A DNA stretch of 39,238 bases from an uncultured Pseudomonadota bacterium (GCA_949292385.1 CASEZC010000013.1:1-39238), one strand, 5' to 3'; positions 1-8,329 are shown, counted from the first letter of the stretch. A program made the numbers and translations. The notes: generated by a model from the letters alone, not told the origin.

Positions 1-1053
1 AGAAATACGACGTTTGTCTTGGTCTATGCCCAATACAACAACGTTGATTTCTTGACCATTTTGCAGAACTTTGCTTGGGTGAATGTTCTTGTTTGTCCAA
101 GACAATTCAGACATGTGTACCAAGCCTTCTATGTTGTTGCCCAAGTCAATGAATGCACCGTAATCTGTCAAAGAAGATACTTTACCAGTTACTGTATCGC
201 CTACGTTAAATGCACGAGAAGCATTTTCCCATGGGTCTTCTTCTAACTGTTTTGCACCCAATGAAATACGATGAGATTCTGGGTCGAACTGTATAACTTT
301 GACTTTGATTTTCTGGCCAACGTGTACTAATTCACGTGGGTGATTTACGCGCTTCCATGATAAGTCTGTTACGTGCAACAAACCATCAATTCCACCTAAG
401 TCAACAAATACACCGTAATCTGTGATGTTCTTTACTGTACCTTCGATAACAGCACCAAGTTCAATATTCTTCATTGCTTCTTTCTGTGCAGCTGCAATAG
501 TGTCAGCCTGGATAGCACGACGAGAAACAATCGCGTTTGTACGCAAAGCGTCCATTTTTAATACGCGGAATTTGTCTTTCAAGCCAATCAAAGATTTTGC
601 ATCACGGATAGGTTTGTGGTCAACTTGTGAAGATGGCATGAATGCGAATACGCCGTTGATGTCAACTGTGTAACCACCACGAACAACGTCGATAATTGTT
701 CCTTCTGGATCGATACCTTCTGCAACAGTCTTTTCCAATTCTTTCCATGCTTTTTCAGCACGAGCCTTGGTGTAAGAAAGAACTGCTGTACCTTCGCGAG
801 ATTCATAGCGTTCTACGAAAACGTCAATGATATCGCCAACAGATGGTACGGATGCACCAAATTCTTTTAATGGTACGCGACCTTCTGATTTTAAGCCAAC
901 GTCAACCATGGCAAAGTCGCCACGAATATCTTTGACTGTACCTTTTGTTGCGTATCCTTGCAAAGTTTCTTGGTTGCCATAGTTCTGATTGAACATCTGA
1001 ACAAAGTCTTCGCCAGATACAGGGTTAAATAAATCTTTGGATAAATCTTTCAT
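1..1053 (-). CDS. rpsA: 30S ribosomal protein S1, partial (N-terminal 351 residues)
   Basis: S1 binds mRNA on the 30S subunit and helps place structured or weakly Shine-Dalgarno-led messages. The reading frame runs open to base 1, so the protein is cut by the window edge after 351 residues of a family that is usually about 550-570 long. Successive S1/OB-fold repeats are visible: a first one with GTVKDIRGDFAMVDVGLKSEG, a second starting near EGTIIDVVRGGYTVDINGV, a third with GTVKNITDYGVFVDLGGIDG followed by LLHVTDLSW, and the start of a fourth with GKVSSLTDYGAFIDLG. The ATG at 1053 gives MKDLSKDLFNP and has no good Shine-Dalgarno, which is usual for rpsA. It is a monocistronic-looking gene with its own strong promoter about 110 bases upstream. 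Identification is secure. Confidence 0.97.
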   Translation of the reverse strand, partial: MKDLSKDLFNPVSGEDFVQMFNQNYGNQETLQGYATKGTVKDIRGDFAMVDVGLKSEGRVPLKEFGASVPSVGDIIDVFVERYESREGTAVLSYTKARAEKAWKELEKTVAEGIDPEGTIIDVVRGGYTVDINGVFAFMPSSQVDHKPIRDAKSLIGLKDKFRVLKMDALRTNAIVSRRAIQADTIAAAQKEAMKNIELGAVIEGTVKNITDYGVFVDLGGIDGLLHVTDLSWKRVNHPRELVHVGQKIKVKVIQFDPESHRISLGAKQLEEDPWENASRAFNVGDTVTGKVSSLTDYGAFIDLGNNIEGLVHMSELSWTNKNIHPSKVLQNGQEINVVVLGIDQDKRRIS

Positions 1054-1154
1054 AAGAGAAATTTCATACAAAGCTTGCCATCGCCAATTATTCTTTAGAA
1101 ACAGCGAGGTCTTGTGGGGTTAATCGGACTGATAATGCGCCCACCCGCAAAATC
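1054..1154 (-). promoter_or_regulatory. rpsA 5' leader, about 100 nt
   Basis: The promoter at 1161-1189 predicts a start near 1154, leaving about 100 untranslated bases before the rpsA ATG with no clear Shine-Dalgarno. S1 is known to repress its own translation through its leader in Escherichia coli. A similar role here is inference; I did not resolve a specific fold. Confidence 0.4.
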
Positions 1155-1160
1155 GAAGCA

Positions 1161-1189
1161 ATTATAAGTGATTTTTTTTGAAAAAGCAA
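1161..1189 (-). promoter_or_regulatory. Sigma70-type promoter of rpsA
   Basis: On the minus strand a -35 box TTGCTT (1184-1189) and a perfect -10 box TATAAT (1161-1166) are separated by exactly 17 bases. Confidence 0.75.
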
Positions 1190-1200
1190 GGTTTTTCATA

Positions 1201-1237
1201 TAAATAAAACGCACCTCTGTAAAGTTAGGGGGCGTGC
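1201..1237 (-). terminator. Probable intrinsic terminator of thyA
   Basis: Just past the thyA stop the minus strand holds an imperfect GCAC...GTGC stem (1211-1237) followed by TTTTATTT. The stem is short, so this is a moderate call. Confidence 0.5.
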
Positions 1238-1238
1238 T

Positions 1239-2177
1239 TTATCTTGCAACTGCACCTTTTATTTTTTCATGGTGTAAGTAGTTCTTTAGCACAAAGTCTT
1301 TGGCTTGCCAATTCAGCATACCTTGCCAATTTTCGTCTGGTATTTCTACCGTTGGAAGAGGCTTAGGTTCTCTTGATAATTGCTCTTTGACCTGTGGTAA
1401 GTGATTTGTATAAATATGGGTATCGTGTAATTCGCCTTTTAATATTCCTGGTTTTAATCCTGCTTCTTTTGCGTACAATAGTAATAGCAAAGCGTAGCTT
1501 GCGATGTTATAAGGAATTCCTAAGAACATATCGCATGAGCGTTGTGTCCATATCAACGACAGCTTCCCATCGCGAACGACCAGCTGATGCATCATGTGGC
1601 ATGGTGGTAAAGCCATTTCTTGTATTGCTGTTGGATTCCATGCGCTGACTATAATTCTGCGGTCGTTTGGGTCGTTTTTTAATTTTTCAATAGCGTTCTT
1701 TACTTGGTCTATTCCAGGGTTCCTTAAATCAAAGTTCATTTCTGGATTATTTGGATTCCATTTATATTTTCCACCGAAATGACGCCATTGAAAACCGTAT
1801 ATTGGGCCTAAATCACGTTCTTCATCCATAATGGAATTACGAAGTTTTTTTTGCTCGCTATCAGATAATTGCAAACCTCTTTTGATAATATTATATTTTT
1901 GTTCTACCTTTATGGGATTGGCCCATTCATCCCAGATATGGCAATTTCTGTCTTGTAGCCATTTTTTATCGGTTATTCCGCGTAGAAAAAATTCTAGTTC
2001 TGTCGCAATATTTTTTAATCCCATTTGTTTTGTTGTTATTAAAGGGAAACCCATACTCATATCGTGTATAAATACTGCGCCCGCTCCAAGTCCAATATCT
2101 GGAATTCCGGTTCTGTTGTTACGTATGTCTTTGCAGTTGTTATAAATATTTTGCAATATGTCTAAATATGCTTTCAT
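1239..2177 (-). CDS. thyA: Thymidylate synthase
   Basis: Folate-dependent ThyA makes dTMP from dUMP and methylene-tetrahydrofolate, producing dihydrofolate. At 312 residues it belongs to the longer form of the family, which carries an extra segment relative to the 264-aa enterobacterial enzyme (here about residues 90-120). Recognisable motifs are the LGPIYGFQWRHFG dUMP-site segment, the catalytic Cys193 in ALPPCHMMHQ, and QRSCDMFLGIPYNIASYALL, which carries dUMP phosphate-binding and folate-site residues. The protein ends in GAVAR instead of the usual PVAV/PVAI tail, so the C-terminal closure residue is unusual. AAAGGAAG precedes the ATG at good spacing. No dihydrofolate reductase gene is adjacent. 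Confidence 0.97.
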   Translation of the reverse strand: MKAYLDILQNIYNNCKDIRNNRTGIPDIGLGAGAVFIHDMSMGFPLITTKQMGLKNIATELEFFLRGITDKKWLQDRNCHIWDEWANPIKVEQKYNIIKRGLQLSDSEQKKLRNSIMDEERDLGPIYGFQWRHFGGKYKWNPNNPEMNFDLRNPGIDQVKNAIEKLKNDPNDRRIIVSAWNPTAIQEMALPPCHMMHQLVVRDGKLSLIWTQRSCDMFLGIPYNIASYALLLLLYAKEAGLKPGILKGELHDTHIYTNHLPQVKEQLSREPKPLPTVEIPDENWQGMLNWQAKDFVLKNYLHHEKIKGAVAR

Positions 2178-2230
2178 TGTTCTTCCTTTAGGTGTGTTTT
2201 ATGATAACAAAAGCAAGTTAGGTTAGCTAA

Positions 2231-2253
2231 TAAAAAAAGCCCCTTTTGGGGCT
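2231..2253 (-). terminator. Intrinsic terminator of the 163-aa gene
   Basis: Perfect hairpin AGCCCC-TTTT-GGGGCT (2238-2253), followed on the minus strand by a run of seven T (2231-2237), a few bases after the stop of the upstream gene. Confidence 0.85.
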
Positions 2254-2257
2254 GGTA

Positions 2258-2749
2258 TTATTTCGTTTTTTGTCTTAAAGAATCTAATATTTGTGTAAAT
2301 TGATTTTTAGACATTATTTTTAATGCGTCTGCTGGTATACCTGTAGAGCTTGTGTTTTGATATACTTTTAAAACTTCAGAGAAACAAGCTTTGTTTGGAT
2401 CGATTATGTTACCAGCTTCGTCTATAATTGCGTTGCTTTTGTCTTTCAAGAAAGAATGCGATAAATCCATAACCAAACCAGCATTCACACCCTGCACTGG
2501 AATTGAATCATTATCATTCATTGGGTATTTTAAATTGAATTTTTCATGTACAGCGAGATAGCCTGGTAATTGTCTGAAATTTTTACCTAAAGAATAGTTA
2601 TACTCTTTAATTTTTCCAGATGTTACATATTCTTGAGCCGCCAAAGACGCACGTCTTATAACGTCTTGATGTGATTTATAATAATTAGGACTAATTTGTT
2701 GTAGGCATATTTCACGCAATACAAAAATTGGTGCTATATTCGTTTTCAT
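2258..2749 (-). CDS. Hypothetical protein, 163 aa, unrecognised
   Basis: I do not recognise this family. The start at 2749 was chosen over the ATG at 2773 because AAGGAG lies at ideal distance from it; the protein then begins MKTNIAPIFVLREICLQ. There is no signal peptide or membrane segment. Visible features are a Tyr/Asn-rich first half, the segment PVQGVNAGLVMDLSHSFL near the middle and a lysine-rich C-terminus. The middle motif resembles a buried helix, but I cannot assign a fold. The gene stands alone between thyA and tig, with its own promoter and terminator, which argues that it is a real expressed unit. Real gene: likely. Function: unknown. Confidence 0.75.
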   Translation of the reverse strand: MKTNIAPIFVLREICLQQISPNYYKSHQDVIRRASLAAQEYVTSGKIKEYNYSLGKNFRQLPGYLAVHEKFNLKYPMNDNDSIPVQGVNAGLVMDLSHSFLKDKSNAIIDEAGNIIDPNKACFSEVLKVYQNTSSTGIPADALKIMSKNQFTQILDSLRQKTK

Positions 2750-2778
2750 TTTATAACTCCTTAAACGAAACATTGCTT

Positions 2779-2807
2779 AACTTAGCACTGCAAAAGAAAT
2801 AAGTCAA
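2779..2807 (-). promoter_or_regulatory. Sigma70-type promoter of the 163-aa gene
   Basis: Minus strand TTGACT (2802-2807), 17-base spacer, TAAGTT (2779-2784), about 30 bases before the chosen start. Confidence 0.6.
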
Positions 2808-2830
2808 TAAATAAGTGTTTGTTAAATAAT

Positions 2831-2858
2831 AAAAAAACGCCCAAACGGGCGCTTTTTT
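2831..2858 (-). terminator. Intrinsic terminator of tig
   Basis: Hairpin CGCCC-AAAC-GGGCG (2838-2851), flanked by A7 on the left and T6 on the right, so it can act in both directions. The tig stop codon (2857-2859) sits in the right-hand tract. Confidence 0.85.
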
Positions 2859-4170
2859 ATCGAACTTCTGCCTGTTTAAATAATTCTTCAGGCTTTACTT
2901 CTTTTTCTTTTGTTTTTACATGACTCAGCATAGCGTCTAATGCTTTGCGTTCAAATATCATGCCACGTAACATTGCCAAAGCGTTTTGATTCTTGTTATA
3001 GAATTCAAATACTTGTTTTGGATCTGGATAGCGAGATGCTTCTGCCCATACTGCTTGCTGCAAGTCGTCGCGAGATACTTCAACTTTATTCTTGGTACCC
3101 CATTCTGCTAAAATCAGACCTAATTTTACGCGACGTTCCGCTTCTTTGCGTTCTTTCTTTTCGTCCCACTTGTGATCTTTATCGCAAGTTTTTTCATCGT
3201 AATTAGCGTGTGTATGGTCGTGTTCTTGTTTAGCCATGTTGTATTCTTGGTCTACCAATGTTTCTGGTAAATCCAATTTTACTTTGTCTGACAATAATTC
3301 TAACAATTCATTGCGCATTTCGCGTTTTGATGCTTCTTCATATTGTTCGTTTATTATTGTACGAATGTGTTCACGCAACTTTTCAACGCTTTCATGACCA
3401 ACACTTTTTGCCAGTTCGTCATTTAATTCTGGTAAAACGTGTTTGCGTACTTCGTGCACTTTAACTGCAAATCTAGCATCTTTACCAGCTAAATGTTCAG
3501 CGTGATATTCTTTTGGGAATTTTACGTTTACATCGAATTCATCGCCAGCTTTGTGACCAATAATTTGTTCTTCAAAACCTGGGATAAATGCGCCAGAACC
3601 TAATATCAAATGATGTTTTTCAGCAGCGCCACCTTCAAAAGCTTCGTCGCCCAAGAAGCCTTTGAAATCAATAACAGCTGTGTCGCCATTTGCTGCTGCA
3701 TATTTTTCATCTTGTTTTTCTGCAACGCTGCGACTTTTGCGAATGTTTTCCAAAGACTTTTCTACTTCAGATTCATCTAATTTGGTTGTCTTTTTTACAA
3801 CTGTGAATTTTTCCAAATCTATTTCTGGTAAAGTTGGTAGAATGTCAAATTCTAATGAATATTCAGCGTCTTTACCAATTTCCCAACCTGCCAAGTCCGC
3901 TTTTGGCGCACCAGCCAGACGGATTTTCTTTTCTGCAATAAAGTCATTCAAGTCTTTATTCATTAATTTGTCAATAGCTTCACCATATGCAGAAGCATTA
4001 TATTTTTGACGTAATACTGATAAAGGAATATGACCTGGACGGAAACCTGGCATTTTTGCCTTTTTACCGTATTCTGTCAGAATTTCATCGGCAGCTGCCT
4101 GTAAGTCTGCAGCGGAGATAACACCGTTTACAGAGTAATGTAAGTCTTTAATTTTTTCTTTTTTGAACAT
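2857..4170 (-). CDS. tig: Trigger factor, ribosome-bound chaperone
   Basis: Trigger factor docks on ribosomal protein L23 at the exit tunnel and shields nascent chains. The 437-aa length is normal. The ribosome-binding signature is GFRPGHIP (residues 42-49). A central FKBP-like domain (about 150-250) shows DTAVIDFKGFLGDEAFEGG and LILGSGAFIPGFEEQIIG. The C-terminal helical domain ends with the alphaproteobacterial-like ERRVKLGLILAEWG and VFEFYNKNQNALAMLRG segments. A hinge in that domain (about 310-345) is unusually rich in His, Asp, Lys and one Cys (QEHDHTHANYDEKTCDKDHK). AGGGGAAA precedes the ATG. clpP, clpX and lon, frequent downstream partners, are absent here. Confidence 0.96.
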   Translation of the reverse strand: MFKKEKIKDLHYSVNGVISAADLQAAADEILTEYGKKAKMPGFRPGHIPLSVLRQKYNASAYGEAIDKLMNKDLNDFIAEKKIRLAGAPKADLAGWEIGKDAEYSLEFDILPTLPEIDLEKFTVVKKTTKLDESEVEKSLENIRKSRSVAEKQDEKYAAANGDTAVIDFKGFLGDEAFEGGAAEKHHLILGSGAFIPGFEEQIIGHKAGDEFDVNVKFPKEYHAEHLAGKDARFAVKVHEVRKHVLPELNDELAKSVGHESVEKLREHIRTIINEQYEEASKREMRNELLELLSDKVKLDLPETLVDQEYNMAKQEHDHTHANYDEKTCDKDHKWDEKKERKEAERRVKLGLILAEWGTKNKVEVSRDDLQQAVWAEASRYPDPKQVFEFYNKNQNALAMLRGMIFERKALDAMLSHVKTKEKEVKPEELFKQAEVR

Positions 4171-4202
4171 AGCTTTCCCCTAAAAATAAGAATTGCTGAA
4201 TG

Positions 4203-4230
4203 ATTATACACAGTTTTTTTATAAACGCAA
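4203..4230 (-). promoter_or_regulatory. Promoter of tig
   Basis: Minus strand TTGCGT (4225-4230), 16-base spacer, TATAAT (4203-4208), with TG two bases upstream that can support an extended -10. Confidence 0.65.
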
Positions 4231-4258
4231 TATAAACTTAATTTGATTTTTTGTGTAA

Positions 4259-4288
4259 TAAAAAATCCGCAAAAATGCGGATTTTTTT
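4259..4288 (-). terminator. Intrinsic terminator of rplM-rpsI
   Basis: Stem AAAAATCCGC/GCGGATTTTT (4261-4270 with 4277-4286) and loop AAAAAT. The A-run on the left becomes the U-tract for the minus-strand transcript that ends rpsI. Confidence 0.85.
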
Positions 4289-4305
4289 CGATGGTTGCAA
4301 AACGA

Positions 4306-4791
4306 TTAACGTTTGCTGAACTGTGTTGAACGACGTGCTTTGTGACGACCAAAGTGTTTACGTTCTACAACACGGCTGTCGCGTGTCAAGAATCCAGCAG
4401 ACTTTAATGCTTTACGTAATTCTGGTTCAACTTTTTCCAAAGCTTTTGAAATACCGTGTTTTACAGCACCAGCCTGACCAGATAAACCACCACCCATAAC
4501 GAATGCATGTACGTCATAAGCACCGTCACGTTTTGTGATACCAAATGGTTGTGCGATAATCATTTGTAATACTGGACGACGGAAATATTCGTTTACTGGT
4601 ACGCCGTTAACAACGATTAAACCCTTACCTGCTGTTAAATATACGCGGGCAACAGAATCTTTTCTTTTACCTGTTGCATATGTTGCGTTTGACAATTTAA
4701 CATCAGCTACCGCTTTTGCAGCAGATGCTTTTGGGGCAGCTTTCTTAGTTGTTTTTACCGCTTTTGTTGCAGTCTTTTTTACTTCTGTCAT
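4306..4791 (-). CDS. rpsI: 30S ribosomal protein S9
   Basis: S9 contacts 16S rRNA in the 30S head, and its C-terminal tail reaches the P-site tRNA. The family core starts at [15 protein letters not shown] and continues through [31 protein letters not shown] and the tail [11 protein letters not shown], which has the conserved terminal SKR. The 161-aa length reflects a Lys/Ala/Thr-rich N-terminal extension of about 37 residues, as is common in alphaproteobacterial S9. The start overlaps the rplM stop by one base (TAATG), the usual translationally coupled L13-S9 pair. A terminator follows immediately. Confidence 0.98.
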   Translation of the reverse strand: MTEVKKTATKAVKTTKKAAPKASAAKAVADVKLSNATYATGKRKDSVARVYLTAGKGLIVVNGVPVNEYFRRPVLQMIIAQPFGITKRDGAYDVHAFVMGGGLSGQAGAVKHGISKALEKVEPELRKALKSAGFLTRDSRVVERKHFGRHKARRSTQFSKR

Positions 4792-5264
4792 TATTCGCCC
4801 CTTTTATTTTTACGGTTCAGGCTAGCAAAATCAATAACGATAGGTTTTTGTGCTTCGTGTTTGTGTTCTGCACCTGCATAAACATGTAATTTTGTTAAGC
4901 GTTGATTTGCCAATGCAACTGCTGTGCGACGGCCCATCATACGTTTAACTGCGTTAAATACCAATTTTTCTGGTTTTTCTTCACGCATCTGACCCAATGT
5001 ACGTTCTTTCGTACTACCTGTCCACAATGAGTGCCAGAAGAATTTTGTTTTATCTGCTTTTTTGCCAGACAAAGCAACTTTGTCAGCATTAATGATGATT
5101 ACATGGTCACCACAATCCATGTTAGGTGTCCAAGTAGGCTTGTTTTTGCCGCGCAGAATGTTTGCAGTATATGCTGCCAAACGTCCCAGCGTGCAATCTG
5201 TTGCGTCAATCAGATACCATTTGGCTTCTAATTCACACTTCTTTAACGATTTTGTCGCTGCCAT
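4791..5264 (-). CDS. rplM: 50S ribosomal protein L13
   Basis: L13 is an early-assembling 23S rRNA-binding protein. The 157-aa sequence shows the expected [25 protein letters not shown] start, the [22 protein letters not shown] core and [37 protein letters not shown] near the end (each named in part). It is the first gene of the two-gene rplM-rpsI operon and has a very good promoter about 35 bases upstream. The ATG at 5264 is preceded by AAAAAAGG with suitable spacing. Confidence 0.98.
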   Translation of the reverse strand: MAATKSLKKCELEAKWYLIDATDCTLGRLAAYTANILRGKNKPTWTPNMDCGDHVIIINADKVALSGKKADKTKFFWHSLWTGSTKERTLGQMREEKPEKLVFNAVKRMMGRRTAVALANQRLTKLHVYAGAEHKHEAQKPIVIDFASLNRKNKRGE

Positions 5265-5298
5265 TGTTTTTTACCTTTTTTAAATTTTTAGCGGTACT

Positions 5299-5327
5299 AT
5301 TATGCCCCGCTGTACCAGAAAAGTCAA
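5299..5327 (-). promoter_or_regulatory. Promoter of rplM-rpsI
   Basis: Minus strand TTGACT (5322-5327), 17-base spacer, CATAAT (5299-5304). GGTAC/GTACC arms flank the spacer and -10, and a second small dyad, GGTAT-TATT-ATACC, lies at 5340-5353 between this promoter and the histidine kinase stop. Confidence 0.7.
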
Positions 5328-5354
5328 GTAAAATCGGTATGGTATTATTATACC

Positions 5355-6638
5355 TTATCCAATCGGTAGTATAATTCTTACTTTTAAACCACCTAGTTCA
5401 CTGTTTTCTAGGAATATTTGACCACCGTGGTTTTCTATTGCCGTTTGGGCAATTGATAAACCTAGCCCTGTTCCGCCTGTCTTTGAGCTGCGGGCTTCAT
5501 CCAATCTTACGAATGGGCGCAGTGCATCTGCTTTTTTGTCATCTGGAATTCCTGGACCGTCATCTTCTATAATTATTTCTACTTGTTCTTCGGAATCCTT
5601 TTCTGTAATGTGAATAGTTTTCTTTGCGTATCTTGCCGCATTTTCTATTACATTACTGAATGCACGAGCCAGAGCCATTGGACGCGCATAAAACTGCACC
5701 GGTTCTTCAGGAAAATCTGTTTCAATTTTCTTTGTTGGTGCTGCATCGCGTGCAATTCTTAGTAACATTGCTGGTAATTCTGTTGCTTGCTCGATTTCCG
5801 GCATTTCACCGCGCGCAAAAGTAAGGTATCCATTCACCATCTCCGTCATTCTGTCTATGTCGCGCAACAGGTCTTTTTGTGAAGCAGAACCTGTTTCTAC
5901 CGCCAATCTCATGCGTGTTAAAGGCGATTTTAAGTCATGGCTTACTGCGTTTAACATGTCTGTACGTGTGCGATTATAACGGTTTAAGCGTTCTTTCATC
6001 GTTATCATTGCAATAGCTGCTTCACGGATTTCCTTAGAACCAGTTGGCTGGAACCCTGGTGCGTCTAATCCACGGCCAAAGCGCCCCGCTGCCTTTGCTA
6101 TTCTTCTGATGCTGCGTGTGTGCATTATTATAAATGGAGTAATTAGTATTGATACTATAAGTATAGAACCAATTAACCATATTATGAAAACTTCCGTACT
6201 TGTTGAGTAAATTCTGTATAAAGATGTACCAAATGTCGCAATTTGACCTTCTTTTGTAGGTACGTCAACAAATACAAGGCGCTTACCTTTATCTATATAT
6301 ATTTGTGCAGGTCTTTTAAGTCTTTTTGATAATTCTGAAGCCAATAAACCTGCCTCTCGAGATTCATTGTCGTTTTTGCTTGGACGGTTAAGCTTTGGGT
6401 TAATTGAAACGTTTATGCCTATGTCGCGTGCCATAGATTGCATGGCAATCGTTTCGTTATTGTCGATAAAATTCATCATGGTTACGATTTCGCCAGTCAA
6501 GCTGCGTGCTAATGTTGCGTGAACACGTGACCAGTGGTTGCCAAAAAACACATTGGCAATTATTACTTCTGCGATTACCAGCGGTATAAGAATCATCAAT
6601 ATTGTACGCCATAAAAAAGAACGTGGTATTAATCTCAT
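5355..6638 (-). CDS. EnvZ-type sensor histidine kinase
   Basis: Membrane sensor kinase that autophosphorylates a histidine and passes the phosphate to its partner regulator. It has a membrane segment at about 12-32, a periplasmic domain of about 115 residues, a second segment at about 149-171 and a HAMP-like linker (about 172-225). The H-box AVSHDLKSPLTRMRL carries phospho-acceptor His234 and is typical of the EnvZ/OmpR class. The ATPase domain has an N-box (VIENAARYA, Asn333), a G1 box (DDGPGIP, about 359-365) and a G2 box (GGTGLGLSIAQ, about 388-398), all intact. Length 427 is normal. The start overlaps the regulator stop by four bases (ATGA), so the pair is co-translated. No clear terminator follows. 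The stimulus is unknown. Confidence 0.93.
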   Translation of the reverse strand: MRLIPRSFLWRTILMILIPLVIAEVIIANVFFGNHWSRVHATLARSLTGEIVTMMNFIDNNETIAMQSMARDIGINVSINPKLNRPSKNDNESREAGLLASELSKRLKRPAQIYIDKGKRLVFVDVPTKEGQIATFGTSLYRIYSTSTEVFIIWLIGSILIVSILITPFIIMHTRSIRRIAKAAGRFGRGLDAPGFQPTGSKEIREAAIAMITMKERLNRYNRTRTDMLNAVSHDLKSPLTRMRLAVETGSASQKDLLRDIDRMTEMVNGYLTFARGEMPEIEQATELPAMLLRIARDAAPTKKIETDFPEEPVQFYARPMALARAFSNVIENAARYAKKTIHITEKDSEEQVEIIIEDDGPGIPDDKKADALRPFVRLDEARSSKTGGTGLGLSIAQTAIENHGGQIFLENSELGGLKVRIILPIG

Positions 6639-7306
6639 TTTTTTGCCTCGTTTTCTTTGTCGTTATCGGGTTGAACTTGTACAAGTTTATAACCGCGACC
6701 ACGAACTGTTATTATGTCTAGGTTTGATAATACAACATTTAATTTGTTGCGCAAGCGTTTTGCAACCATTGGCGCTGCTGCAGCGATGTTTCCGACCGGT
6801 GTTATAAGGCTTTTTAATAATTTTTTTTCTTCACCAGACAGAGCCAGCAACTTTGGTTGTATCGACAGATTTTCTAAATTTTTTATAAAAAATTCTTCGT
6901 CTATAAAAAGTAAACCATCAGGAAGCGGTACGTCAGAAACTTTTTGTTTCTTTATAATATTTTTTAGACGCAAAACTAATTCTCGTAACTGAAACGGCTT
7001 TGATAAATAGTCGTCAGCACCATTTGAAAGACCATCTATAGTATTTTCTGGACCTGTCATCGCTGTTAGCATTATTGTTGGAGTTTGGTTCCCGCTTTTG
7101 CGTAATTCTTTTAAGAATGTCAGCCCATCCATTCCGGTCATCATTCTGTCTAAGACGATTGCGTCAACAGATATTTTGCTTAGAATTTCAAATCCTGCTT
7201 CTGCAGAATTTGCGCTAAGAACCTCGAAGCCTTCATTTTTAAGACCATGCGCCAATGTTTTGCGCAACATATCGTCATCATCAATAATTAAGATAGTTTT
7301 GTTCAT
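6635..7306 (-). CDS. OmpR-family response regulator with a shortened DNA-binding domain
   Basis: Partner of the downstream kinase. The receiver domain is complete: acidic cluster DDDD (residues 9-12), phospho-acceptor Asp53 in IVLDRMM, Thr81 and Lys103 in SKPF. The C-terminal winged helix begins at about residue 135 and ends with the canonical TVRGRGYKL wing. Between LLKSLITPVGN and KRLRNKLN only about ten residues remain, where OmpR/PhoB proteins have nearly thirty. The positioning helix and transactivation loop therefore appear to be missing, although the recognition-helix end (AKRLRNKL) survives. The reading frame is intact and overlaps the kinase, so this is not a frameshift. It lies 24 bases after the secreted-protein gene. 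No good Shine-Dalgarno precedes the ATG. Confidence 0.9.
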   Translation of the reverse strand: MNKTILIIDDDDMLRKTLAHGLKNEGFEVLSANSAEAGFEILSKISVDAIVLDRMMTGMDGLTFLKELRKSGNQTPTIMLTAMTGPENTIDGLSNGADDYLSKPFQLRELVLRLKNIIKKQKVSDVPLPDGLLFIDEEFFIKNLENLSIQPKLLALSGEEKKLLKSLITPVGNIAAAAPMVAKRLRNKLNVVLSNLDIITVRGRGYKLVQVQPDNDKENEAKK

Positions 7307-7330
7307 AACAGTTTATATAGTGCACTAAAT

Positions 7331-8257
7331 TTATTTTTTTAGTGGTTCTACTGCGTATTCTCCCGGCTGGATTGTCCGCATGGCATTATTAACACTTTGC
7401 ATGTCTTCTTCTGTGTTTACTGCTGCACGAAACTGCATGCCACCAGTTGTAAATTCTGTCTTGAACAGTGCGTAACCCGTGCCACCACCAGTTGTTGGAC
7501 CCTGCATTCCTAAAGAATAATAACCACCAAGAATCCCATAATCCAAGTCAATATAGTCTATGCTTACCAGTAATGAGACATTGCTCATTCCGTCACTTGT
7601 CATGTTACATGCAAACTCACGGTTAGATAGCGTCGCTTGTGAATTAATAGGAACCATTATGTCCATAACTGTCGGTTCGCATTGTCTGTCTATGCCATTA
7701 ACAAGAAATTCATAAGTCATGCTGACGCTAGCTTTTGAAAGACCCGTTGATACATTTACTTGAGATATTGTTGCCTTTGGTATTTTTACCATAGCGTTGG
7801 CTATGCCACTGCGAACAGGAAATGAAATCCCCGACTGCAAGCAATCACGAGAAAATGGGTCGGCTTCACAAATATATAAACGAGAATACTGATTCATCAT
7901 GAACATATTTGCCAAACTGTTGAACAAAAATGTTCTTGTTATTCTGTCGTTTAAGCGTGTGCAACCAAAATTTCTGCATATAATCATCGGTCTGTCTGCA
8001 AACATTACGCCCGGATGTAATGCACTTTCTTGTTCGCGAGCATATATTATGTTCTGGTCATAATCTACGCTGTCGGCGCGCTGCATAAATTCTGTTTCTG
8101 GTATAAAGTTAGGGTCGTCAGGATACGCATAGTAAGATTGTACAGGCGTTTCTGTGTAAATTGTTTGAAAGTCGTTGTATACTATGTTCTCTGTTGCCGC
8201 GTAAGATGCACCAATGAATAAACAAGTAAAAAATGCTGTAAAAACGTATTTAGACAT
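7331..8257 (-). CDS. Hypothetical secreted protein, 308 aa, upstream of a two-component pair
   Basis: I do not recognise this family. A clear Sec signal peptide (MSKYVFTAFFTCLFIGASYA, cleavage after A20) is followed by an acidic, Tyr-rich stretch (about 25-75) and then by a mixed region with cysteines at MIICRNFGC, YICEADPFSRDC, RQCEP and FACNMTSD. The spacing suggests two or three disulfide bonds in the periplasm. The C-terminal third (SLLVSIDYIDLDYGILGGYYSLG and onward, in part) looks beta-rich. The gene has its own promoter and ends 24 bases before the response regulator, so all three genes may form one operon and the protein could be a sensor input or an exported target. That link is inference from position only. 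Confidence 0.8.
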   Translation of the reverse strand: MSKYVFTAFFTCLFIGASYAATENIVYNDFQTIYTETPVQSYYAYPDDPNFIPETEFMQRADSVDYDQNIIYAREQESALHPGVMFADRPMIICRNFGCTRLNDRITRTFLFNSLANMFMMNQYSRLYICEADPFSRDCLQSGISFPVRSGIANAMVKIPKATISQVNVSTGLSKASVSMTYEFLVNGIDRQCEPTVMDIMVPINSQATLSNREFACNMTSDGMSNVSLLVSIDYIDLDYGILGGYYSLGMQGPTTGGGTGYALFKTEFTTGGMQFRAAVNTEEDMQSVNNAMRTIQPGEYAVEPLKK

Positions 8258-8283
8258 ATCAAAGCCCTTTTTCTCTCTTTCAA

Positions 8284-8313
8284 ATCTTAGAACATTCGTT
8301 GCGTCAATGTCAA
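8284..8313 (-). promoter_or_regulatory. Promoter of the secreted-protein/two-component operon
   Basis: Minus strand TTGACA (8308-8313, consensus), 18-base spacer, TAAGAT (8284-8289), about 25 bases before the start codon. Confidence 0.65.
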
Positions 8314-8329
8314 AACAAAAATATTTTTA

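Noticed and set aside
5280-5354. Operator-like dyads near the rplM promoter
   Set aside because: The arms are five bases long and imperfect, and no regulator is suggested; recorded with the promoter only.
7323-7344. CACTAAA/TTTAGTG stem at the junction of the secreted protein and the regulator as a terminator
   Set aside because: A/T-rich stem without a following T-run on the minus strand; too weak to break the operon with confidence.
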